Assembly: GCA_027067015.1 (NCBI GenBank)
Contig: JAMOMS010000171.1
Coordinates: 1 to 10,620, forward strand
Direction: 5' to 3'
Source: Campylobacterales bacterium
Lineage (GTDB): Bacteria > Campylobacterota > Campylobacteria > Campylobacterales > Hydrogenimonadaceae
DNA: 10,620 nucleotides
Part shown: positions 1-5,559 of the stretch, one piece after another
Numbering within the stretch: the first letter of the stretch is position 1
How the letters are laid out: each line of letters starts with the position of its first letter
Made by a program: the position numbers and the translations under genes
The notes under the pieces: model-generated
What the model was told of the DNA's origin: nothing
Databases searched by the model: none
What the model saw: only the letters and a program-made list of their open reading frames with translations

Positions 1-237
1 GCCCACCGCCATCAGCTCTATGTCAACCCCCTGGGTACGCCGGTACTCTCGCAGGGCGGAAGCGGTGATGTGCTGGCCGGCCTGATCGGGGGCCTGCTGG
101 CCCAGGGGTTTGGCCCGTTGCAGTCTGCCGTGCAGGGGTCATTGGCGCTGGCGCTGGCGGCGCGACGGTATGAGGGGGCCGATTTTAGCGCCATCGCGGA
201 AGATCTGGTTGAGGCGATTCGATGGATTGCGCCGTGA
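1..237 (+). CDS. nnrD: ADP/ATP-dependent NAD(P)H-hydrate dehydratase, C-terminal part (5' end outside window)
   Basis: The last 78 codons of a gene that begins before the window, read in frame 1 and ending at TGA 235-237. The motif GGSGDVLAG at visible residues 19-27 is the nucleotide-binding and catalytic signature of the ribokinase-fold NAD(P)HX dehydratases (CARKD/YjeF C-terminal domain family); the Asp of GSGD is the expected catalytic residue. These enzymes dehydrate damaged (S)-NADHX and NADPHX back to NAD(P)H, using ADP or ATP. In many bacteria the domain is fused behind an NAD(P)HX epimerase domain (NnrE), but whether that holds here cannot be seen. The remainder, ending IRWIAP, fits the helical C-terminus of the family. 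The stop lies 16 bases inside purN, which suggests translational coupling in one operon. The main alternative would be another ribokinase-fold kinase, but the NPxGxP segment just before the motif favours NnrD. Confidence 0.85.
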   Translation, partial: AHRHQLYVNPLGTPVLSQGGSGDVLAGLIGGLLAQGFGPLQSAVQGSLALALAARRYEGADFSAIAEDLVEAIRWIAP

Positions 238-863
238 ACCTTGTGGTGCTCTTTAGCGGCGAAGGTACCAACCTGGAGCGGTTGATTCAGCGCTTTGACA
301 AAAGACCCTGCCGGGCGGGGCGCATAAAGGTTGTGGCCGTTACCAACCGTCCGGACGCCGGGGGAATCGCCCGGGCGGCCCGCTACGGGGTGAGGTGTGA
401 GATTTTGGATCACCGCCGTTTTAAAAGCCGGGAGGCGTTTGATGCGGCCCTGGTTGAAACGATTGCGGCGTATAGGCCGGTGCTGGTGGTAATGGCGGGG
501 TTTATGCGCATTCTTACCCCCGTTTTTACCGAAAAAGTAGAGGCGATCAATCTGCATCCGTCCTTACTGCCCCTCTTTAAAGGGGCCAACGCCATCGCCC
601 GCAGTTTTGAAAGCGGCATGAAGGTAGGCGGCGTGACGGTGCACAGGGTAGTGACGGAAGTGGACGGCGGTGAGATCCTGGCCCAGCGGTGCGTGCCGAT
701 ACTTTCGGAAGATACGCTGGCTGACTTTGAGGCGCGTATCCACGCTGTGGAGTATGAGATTTTGCCCGATACGGTGGAGAGGCTTTTAAAAGAGAGAGGG
801 CTGTTCGATGGCTTTGACGCGAAAACTTCGACGGTGAATGGGGGAAGGGCCCAGTCGTCTTAG
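222..863 (+). CDS. purN: Phosphoribosylglycinamide formyltransferase 1 (GART)
   Basis: PurN transfers the formyl group of 10-formyltetrahydrofolate to GAR to give FGAR, the third step of de novo purine synthesis in the cytoplasm. The protein has 213 residues, the usual family length. The N-terminal phosphate-binding segment SGEGTNLERLI lies at residues 12-22. The catalytic triad is visible as Asn110, His112 (INLHPSLLP) and Asp148 (TEVDGGEI), matching E. coli Asn106/His108/Asp144. The ATG at 222 lies inside the upstream gene and has GAGG seven bases before it (211-214), which favours it over the in-frame GTG at 234. The last 26 codons overlap the convergent rnhB gene, so the tail after about residue 188 is constrained by both genes and matches no conserved part of the family. 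No terminator separates purN from rnhB. Confidence 0.95.
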   Translation: MDCAVNLVVLFSGEGTNLERLIQRFDKRPCRAGRIKVVAVTNRPDAGGIARAARYGVRCEILDHRRFKSREAFDAALVETIAAYRPVLVVMAGFMRILTPVFTEKVEAINLHPSLLPLFKGANAIARSFESGMKVGGVTVHRVVTEVDGGEILAQRCVPILSEDTLADFEARIHAVEYEILPDTVERLLKERGLFDGFDAKTSTVNGGRAQSS

Positions 864-1337
864 CGCCTCAATGTGGGATTTTGTGCCGTAGCCTTTGTGC
901 TTTTCAAAGCCGTAACCGGGGTAGAGGCGGGCCGCTTCAACCATAAGCCGATCACGCGTTACCTTGGCCAAAATACTGGCGGCGCCAACCTCCGGTACGC
1001 TCTGGTCGGCTTTTACGAGGGTCTCTATGCCTTCGACGCCAAACGCGGTGGGGCCGTCAAAGAGGTAGCGTTGGGCGGCAAGGTTGGCTTTGATCTCTTC
1101 CAACCCCAGGGCCAGGCAGACAGCCATCCCTTTTTGGTCGATCTCCTCGGCCTCAAAGCGCACCAGGTGCCAGCGGGCGGATTGTTGAATCTTTGTAAAA
1201 AGCGCCTCTCTCTTTTTTTCGCTCAGGCGCTTGGAGTCGTCCAGCCCTTCGATAGCTTCATGTAAAACGACGCCCGCCATCACCAAAGGTCCGGCCAACG
1301 GCCCCCGGCCCGCTTCGTCTATGCCGCAGAGACACAC
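786..1337 (-). CDS. rnhB: Ribonuclease HII
   Basis: RNase HII cuts the RNA strand of RNA-DNA hybrids and nicks at single ribonucleotides embedded in DNA, which starts ribonucleotide excision repair. The 183-residue protein is slightly short compared with about 200 in E. coli, and begins almost directly at the catalytic motif GIDEAGRGPLAGP. The four metal-binding acidic residues can be placed as Asp7, Glu8, Asp94 (LFDGP) and Asp111 (KADQSVP). The conserved DDSKRLS, AASILAKVTRD, HKGYGTKSH and HRRSF segments are all present. The start is a GTG at 1335-1337, supported by AAAGGAG about eight bases upstream. It lies 19 bases inside the 3' end of the upstream kinase-like gene, so translation is probably coupled to it. 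The 3' end overlaps convergent purN by 78 bases. Confidence 0.96.
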   Translation of the reverse strand: MCLCGIDEAGRGPLAGPLVMAGVVLHEAIEGLDDSKRLSEKKREALFTKIQQSARWHLVRFEAEEIDQKGMAVCLALGLEEIKANLAAQRYLFDGPTAFGVEGIETLVKADQSVPEVGAASILAKVTRDRLMVEAARLYPGYGFEKHKGYGTKSHIEALRRLGPSPIHRRSFRVKAIEQPSLF

Positions 1338-3835
1338 GTGCCTTGCTCCTTTTGCAAAAAGGCGTGAACGGTTTGAAGTGTCTTTTTCAAGACGGTTTGC
1401 AGTTGGGTAATCGTCTCTTCGGTCACCTTTTTCCCGTCGCGTATGTCGGTAACGATTTTGTCGGCGCTATCGGCCAGCCGAAAGGCCCCGAGATTGGCGG
1501 CGACCCCTTTGAGGTCTATAGCGGTTTTATAGAGGGTTTTTGTATCGGCGGGGTTGAGAGAACGTTCAGGTAGCGTTTCATACAGTTTGGCAAATTCGGA
1601 CAATACCTCGGCGTAAAGGGTGCGTTCATGGTTGGCGAGCGCGATCCCTTTTTGGAAGTCCACAAGGTCGTTGGATTCGGGTTGATCGGGCTGAGATTGG
1701 GCGGACGCCTCGGTTTGGCTGTAGGGAAGAAACTCTTTAAAGATTGTATAAAGCTGGCCCACTTTCAAGGGTTTGAGCAGGTGGCGATTCATACCGATGG
1801 CATACATTTTGGCGATCTCTTCGGGCAGACCGAGCCCGGTAAGGGAGACAACGGGCAAGTCGGCGTATTTCTCTTGCATACGAATATGGCGTGTGGCTTC
1901 ATAGCCGTCCATGACGGGCATATTGATATCCATTAAAACCAGGTCAAAAGGCCCTTCGCTCTCAAGTTTTTGAAGCGCCTCTTTACCGTCTTCGGCTATA
2001 ACAATACGAATACCGCTGGTTGAGAGCAGGCTGATAAGCACTTTTTGGTTGATTTTATTATCTTCCACAATCAGCAGAGAAGCGCCTTTGAAGATACAAA
2101 AACTCTCTTTGGTAATATTTGGCGCCTCTTCCACTTCGGCGGGAATCTCTTCTTTGGTTGTCGGCTGGGTTTGGATGCGAACCTCTTTGCGCTCCTGCGG
2201 CACCTTGTCTTTCCAAAGATCCACAATGAGGTCATAGATGCGTTGCCGATCCAGGGGTTTAGCGATTTGGGCGTCAAACAGAGGGCGATAGACCTGGGCT
2301 TTGGGATGGGGCATCAGCATATCGACAACCAGAACCAATTTGCCTTGCAAAGACGTTTTGTGTGTTTTAAGAAACGCCACGCTCTCTTCATTGAGCGCTT
2401 CCGGCGCCACCAGAATAAGGTCATACCGCAACCAGGCTTCGGACGCCTTTGTCTCATCGGGACCGGCCAGGGTGACACGGTTTTTGAAATACTCAAAAAG
2501 GTGTTGAATCGCTTCGGCGGACGGGGTGTGCGGATCGACAATCAAAACGGAGCGGCCGGTATACCCTTTGGCCGGCAAGGGGTAGAAACGACGATCCTCG
2601 TCGACGGGAGAGAAGGGCAGTACCGCGGTAAACCGGTTTCCGCGGTCGGGGTTGTTTTTGGCTTCGATCCAGCCGCCCATTCTTTTGGCGATGGATTGGG
2701 CGATAAAGAGTGAAAGGCCCGAACCGCGATCATCTACGCAAAACGGTTCAAAGATGCGTTCAATCTCATGTTTTGAAAGCGGTACGGCTGCGTCTATGAC
2801 GCTGTAGCTGATGATCGGTTTTTTCTCCGTGCCGTCAACCCGTATGATCAACTTGACATCACCCTTTCCGCTACGTCGTATGGCGCTTTCAATCAGCTTG
2901 CGAATGATTTTGCCCAGGTTGTCAGGGTCGCCTTTGAGCCGGGAGGGCACCTTTTTTTCAATATCGTAAATCAGCCGAATACCCTCTCCCCTGAAAGCGT
3001 GGGCCACATTACCGGCTACTTCGTCCAACACGTTGTCCAGATAGAAACGCTCTTGACGAATGGTGATCTCGTCCGCTTTGATGCGCATATACTCAATCAG
3101 CTCGGTCGCCACATTTAAGACCCGAATATCGGAGTGACGGATCTTCTCGATCTCTTGAATCTGCTCCGGGCTCAAGGGGGTTTGCAGTATCTTTTCACTG
3201 CTTTGGATGATCTCCTTGGCCGGTGCGTGAATCTGCTTGCCCACGCCGACCAACAGCTCCTCCATCTGTGCGTGCGGCTTGCCCTTGTCAAAAGAGCGAC
3301 GGCGGCGTAAAAGCCATACGAGTATCAATAGGGCGGCCAAGGCTATCGGTATATAAAGGTTCAAACGGCTATCCTCCTCTTTGGAAATTTGGGGGTGTGG
3401 GCGGGTTTGGGGAGCCGGTTTGGCTTGCACAGCGGGTTTTGATTTTTTGTGCGAGTCGCGGTTTACAGCAGGCTGATAGATATAAAACGGGCTTCGCGCG
3501 GTTTTGTACGCGCCTTTATGCTGGTAGATAAAGGCGTCATGAAAAAACTTTTTGGCGAACTCAAAAAGCATCAGGGTCGTGTTGTCGTCATACAGCGGTT
3601 CAATGGCGGCAATATAGTAGCGACCGGACGGCCGGCTCAGGACGGAGAAACCTTTTGCTTTTTGTATGCGTAAAAGATTTGGATCTTTTTGTATGTTACT
3701 GCCGACCTGTTTGGCATAGAGACTGCACTCAGGCAGTGAGGAGCATGTGGCCAGAACAATACTCCTGTAAAAGGCGTGATCTGCCGAAAAGAGAGAGACG
3801 GTGCCCCAAAGAAGAATCAACAAACCCTTTCGCAT
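1319..3835 (-). CDS. Hybrid histidine-kinase-like protein with degenerate phosphorelay sites (probable pseudokinase) and one intact receiver
   Basis: An 838-residue membrane protein with the architecture of a hybrid sensor kinase. Domains: signal peptide at about 1-18; SPOR-like periplasmic domain at about 21-105 (with Cys31 and Cys37); Pro/Lys-rich linker at about 125-155; TM helix at 160-176, followed by four Arg; HisKA/DHp-like region at 190-265; HATPase_c-like domain at 295-408; receiver-like domain 1 at 428-540; receiver 2 at 585-703; HPt-like domain at 723-827. Key residues are substituted. The H-box reads GKQIHAP, with Lys200 where the phospho-accepting His is expected. The N-box has Ser317 for Asn. 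G1 reads DAAVPL, with Asp348 kept but the glycines lost; the F-box (RIFEPF) and a partial G2 (GSGLSL) remain. Receiver 1 has Ala477 for the phospho-acceptor Asp. HPt has Ile773 for His in AIDLKG. Receiver 2 is complete: Glu591/Asp592, Asp636 (LMDINMP), Thr666 and Lys688. Autophosphorylation is therefore doubtful, and receiver 2 may take phosphate from another kinase. The ATG at 3835 has GGGAG five bases upstream. The gene lies downstream of the ATPase gene and overlaps rnhB. Signal and output are unknown. Confidence 0.85.
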   Translation of the reverse strand: MRKGLLILLWGTVSLFSADHAFYRSIVLATCSSLPECSLYAKQVGSNIQKDPNLLRIQKAKGFSVLSRPSGRYYIAAIEPLYDDNTTLMLFEFAKKFFHDAFIYQHKGAYKTARSPFYIYQPAVNRDSHKKSKPAVQAKPAPQTRPHPQISKEEDSRLNLYIPIALAALLILVWLLRRRRSFDKGKPHAQMEELLVGVGKQIHAPAKEIIQSSEKILQTPLSPEQIQEIEKIRHSDIRVLNVATELIEYMRIKADEITIRQERFYLDNVLDEVAGNVAHAFRGEGIRLIYDIEKKVPSRLKGDPDNLGKIIRKLIESAIRRSGKGDVKLIIRVDGTEKKPIISYSVIDAAVPLSKHEIERIFEPFCVDDRGSGLSLFIAQSIAKRMGGWIEAKNNPDRGNRFTAVLPFSPVDEDRRFYPLPAKGYTGRSVLIVDPHTPSAEAIQHLFEYFKNRVTLAGPDETKASEAWLRYDLILVAPEALNEESVAFLKTHKTSLQGKLVLVVDMLMPHPKAQVYRPLFDAQIAKPLDRQRIYDLIVDLWKDKVPQERKEVRIQTQPTTKEEIPAEVEEAPNITKESFCIFKGASLLIVEDNKINQKVLISLLSTSGIRIVIAEDGKEALQKLESEGPFDLVLMDINMPVMDGYEATRHIRMQEKYADLPVVSLTGLGLPEEIAKMYAIGMNRHLLKPLKVGQLYTIFKEFLPYSQTEASAQSQPDQPESNDLVDFQKGIALANHERTLYAEVLSEFAKLYETLPERSLNPADTKTLYKTAIDLKGVAANLGAFRLADSADKIVTDIRDGKKVTEETITQLQTVLKKTLQTVHAFLQKEQGTCVSAA

Positions 3836-3875
3836 GGCTACTCCCGTTTAAAGAAATTTGCACTCATTTACGCCT

Positions 3876-3881
3876 ATTCTA
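3876..3881 (-). promoter_or_regulatory. Weak candidate -10 box ahead of the kinase-like gene
   Basis: The 78-base gap between the ATPase gene and the kinase-like gene carries TAGAAT on the minus strand, 40 bases before the start codon. It matches five of six positions of TATAAT. No -35 box lies at the right distance (the sequence there is C-rich), although sigma-70 promoters in Campylobacterota often lack a clear -35. The gene may have its own promoter as well as read-through from upstream. A single hexamer match is weak evidence. Confidence 0.25.
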
Positions 3882-3913
3882 ATGCGGTCAGTTTGAAAGG
3901 GGGCTGAAAGAGG

Positions 3914-4990
3914 CTACTCCTCTAATATCCATTCATAAAAGGGTTTGGCGGTGACACTCATGGGCTCAAAACGGAAACTGAAAGTATTAGAAATTGTTAA
4001 AATAACAACACGTCTGCATCGTAGTCTGTCCAGTTCCGAGGCGGCGCTCGCAATTTTTTTGGCTGACCCCTGCGGATTGCCGAAGGGCAAAAGAAAGTAG
4101 GCGCACCGGCTGTCCGGATCAAAAAAATCGATCTTGTCATGCCAGGTGACCTCCGGTGCCGTTTGGCGCAGGCGCCGGGCCGTGATGGTGTAGAGCTGAC
4201 CCATGAGGGACTTTTCAAAATGCATGGACGCGGGCAGGGCAAAATCAAAAAGCAGGAGGCGTTTGGCGGATCTTGGGCGGTCGGCCTTGGCGAACCATTG
4301 CAAAATCCCATCGGATTCCCACGCTTTGAGTGTGGCGTAAAGCCGGTCTTTGGAGAGGGGATGTTCCCGCTTAAAAAGGGTGTAGATCTGGTGCGGCGAG
4401 GTGCTTTTGCCGTTAAAGGCGGCAAGGATCTTGAAGAGACGTAATGTCAAAGGATCCGGGAAGATGAGCCGAACGGTTTGATGGAGCCGGGCCGTGATGA
4501 GGGGTTCCGGGATCTTCGCCATCAAAGGGAGCGAGCCGGTTTTCAGGTAAAGGGAGAAGGAGTGCTGTGGTTGCAAAAACCGCTTTTCAAAAGCCAAAAA
4601 CTCCTCAAAATCCAGGGGTAGAACGTTTAGCTTCGGCAAAAGCGGGAGCGCATCAAGAGGGTGTCGGGAGATGAGAATATATTGACGACAACGGGGCAAA
4701 ACGGGAGGCGCCTGACAGCAATGGTCGAGCACAATCGTGTCGATACGGCGGTTTTCTATAAAACTTTGAAGGTTCTCAAAAAGTCCTTTTTCATCAATGC
4801 GGGGGTCTGCAAGATCAATATAGAGGCTCCGTTGACGGGGAAGCTTTTGAAGATAGTCCAGCGCCAGCCAGCTTTTGCCCGAAAGGGGCGGGCCGTAGAG
4901 GTTGATTGAGTAGGAGGGAATCTCATACTTGCGCTCCACGAACCCGACGGGCCTGGGGACAAGCTCATACAGAGCCTCCAGCTGGTGCAT
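3914..4990 (-). CDS. AAA-type ATP-binding protein (AAA_14/DUF4143-like), function unknown
   Basis: A 358-residue cytoplasmic protein with no signal peptide or TM segment. A P-loop (GPPLSGKSW, residues 33-41; Lys39, Ser40) is followed by a Walker B strand IDTIVLDH at 83-90, where the acidic residue after Asp89 is replaced by His. QYILISRH at 103-110 looks like a sensor-1 strand. The segment VLPLDFEEFLAFEKR at 123-137 closely resembles the PLSFxEFL signature of the AAA_14 (DUF4143-type) ATPases. Residues about 183-235 look like a winged helix (YATLKAWESDGIL). The C-terminal part (about 280-358) resembles the PD-(D/E)XK-like tail of that family: KIDFF aligns with the usual EVDFV, but the following ExK is not visible, so nuclease activity is unlikely. 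The gene starts six bases after the FUN14-family gene, so translation of the two is probably coupled. A similar gene next to rpsJ in H. pylori is recalled but unchecked. The substrate is unknown. Confidence 0.8.
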   Translation of the reverse strand: MHQLEALYELVPRPVGFVERKYEIPSYSINLYGPPLSGKSWLALDYLQKLPRQRSLYIDLADPRIDEKGLFENLQSFIENRRIDTIVLDHCCQAPPVLPRCRQYILISRHPLDALPLLPKLNVLPLDFEEFLAFEKRFLQPQHSFSLYLKTGSLPLMAKIPEPLITARLHQTVRLIFPDPLTLRLFKILAAFNGKSTSPHQIYTLFKREHPLSKDRLYATLKAWESDGILQWFAKADRPRSAKRLLLFDFALPASMHFEKSLMGQLYTITARRLRQTAPEVTWHDKIDFFDPDSRCAYFLLPFGNPQGSAKKIASAASELDRLRCRRVVILTISNTFSFRFEPMSVTAKPFYEWILEE

Positions 4991-4996
4991 GGCGCT

Positions 4997-5338
4997 TTAA
5001 CCCATCTTCAATCCGACCAGAAAACCGGCGATGGCCGATCCGCTCCCGGCGGCCCCGAAAGCGGAGAGGCGATCTTTGAGGAAGAGGGCAAAATGTTTAA
5101 AATAGTCCGATCCGGTCGAGACGGTATGCTCCAGTTGATCGGGGTGAAGTTCCACGACGTGCATTTGGCTTAGCGCGAAGGTAAAAGCGATGGCCGCTCC
5201 CAGGAAAAAAAGGAGAATCTTGAAACTCTTTTTTAAAAAGTAGCCGACGGCCATCCCGATGAGAAATCCCGATCCCATGTTAAGGTAGGGCAGATCGGGG
5301 AGTTCTTGGGCAAAGGTGGCGGTGGTATTGCTTTCCAT
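4997..5338 (-). CDS. FUN14-family small membrane protein
   Basis: A 113-residue protein with a short polar N-terminus followed by SGFLIGMAVGYFLKK (23-37), a second hydrophobic segment at about 40-57, an amphipathic stretch at about 66-90, and a C-terminal hydrophobic helix ending GFLVGLK (105-111). This order, with Gly-rich helices, a KK pair, an ELHPDQLE segment where FUNDC1 has IDWKRVEK, and a final GGFLLGL-like motif, matches the FUN14 domain as known from yeast Fun14 and human FUNDC1. The role of bacterial members is not established. An in-frame TAA shortly before the ATG at 5338 makes it the earliest possible start; a purine-rich AGGAAGG lies rather far upstream (about 13 bases). This is the first gene of the minus-strand unit, divergent from the S10 operon. 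Confidence 0.75.
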   Translation of the reverse strand: MESNTTATFAQELPDLPYLNMGSGFLIGMAVGYFLKKSFKILLFFLGAAIAFTFALSQMHVVELHPDQLEHTVSTGSDYFKHFALFLKDRLSAFGAAGSGSAIAGFLVGLKMG

Positions 5339-5374
5339 AACCGGTTATGTTCCTTCCTGTGTTTGGTTTGCGTA

Positions 5375-5403
5375 ATTGTAGCAGGTTTCGGCGGAATCGA
5401 AAA
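5375..5403 (-). promoter_or_regulatory. Candidate sigma-70 promoter for the FUN14-ATPase-kinase-rnhB unit
   Basis: On the minus strand, TGC followed by TACAAT (-10 at 5375-5380, five of six to consensus) forms an extended -10 element. A weak -35, TTTTCG (5398-5403), lies 17 bases upstream. Transcription would start near 5368, leaving a leader of about 30 bases that includes AGGAAGG. The extended -10 compensates for the poor -35. No better promoter lies between this point and the start codon. Confidence 0.5.
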
Positions 5404-5415
5404 AAAGTTCTACTA

Positions 5416-5434
5416 TTTCCTTCTAAAAAGGAAA
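5416..5434. repeat. Inverted repeat in the divergent intergenic region
   Basis: A perfect 7-base dyad, TTTCCTT and AAGGAAA, separated by CTAAA. It lies between the two divergent promoters, upstream of both -35 regions. It could be an operator for a regulator of one or both units. Arms this short and AT-rich can arise by chance in such a region, and no following T-run makes it a convincing terminator on either strand. Confidence 0.3.
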
Positions 5435-5473
5435 CAAATTTTTGTGTTTGCGCAACAAAACCCCCGAAAAACC

Positions 5474-5502
5474 TTGCTTTTGACTTTTTCTTTATGTATA
5501 AT
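5474..5502 (+). promoter_or_regulatory. Sigma-70 promoter of the S10 ribosomal protein operon
   Basis: A perfect TATAAT (5497-5502) is preceded, at a 17-base spacing, by TTGCTT (5474-5479). A better-looking TTGACT at 5480-5485 is only 11 bases from the -10 and so is badly spaced. Transcription would start near 5509, giving a leader of about 50 bases before rpsJ. The A/T-rich tract upstream of the -35 (from about 5401) could act as an UP element, as at many strong ribosomal promoters. It is the only strong promoter seen ahead of the operon. Confidence 0.7.
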
Positions 5503-5559
5503 CTTGGCTCCAAAAAGCGTTGGTGCCATAACCAACAAGTTCTTTTAAGGGAAAAACCT

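Noticed and set aside
3909-3923. A small hairpin (AGAGG/CCTCT) at the end of the ATPase gene as a terminator
   Set aside because: The stem is only five base pairs and no T-run follows on the minus strand, so termination between the ATPase and kinase-like genes is not supported.
5480-5485. TTGACT as the -35 box of the S10 promoter
   Set aside because: It is close to consensus but only 11 bases from the TATAAT; TTGCTT at 5474-5479 has the correct 17-base spacing.
5347-5559. A 71-codon N-terminal extension of S10
   Set aside because: The frame is open by chance across the promoter; the extra residues are unlike any S10, and the ATG at 5560 has a good ribosome binding site and matches the family start.
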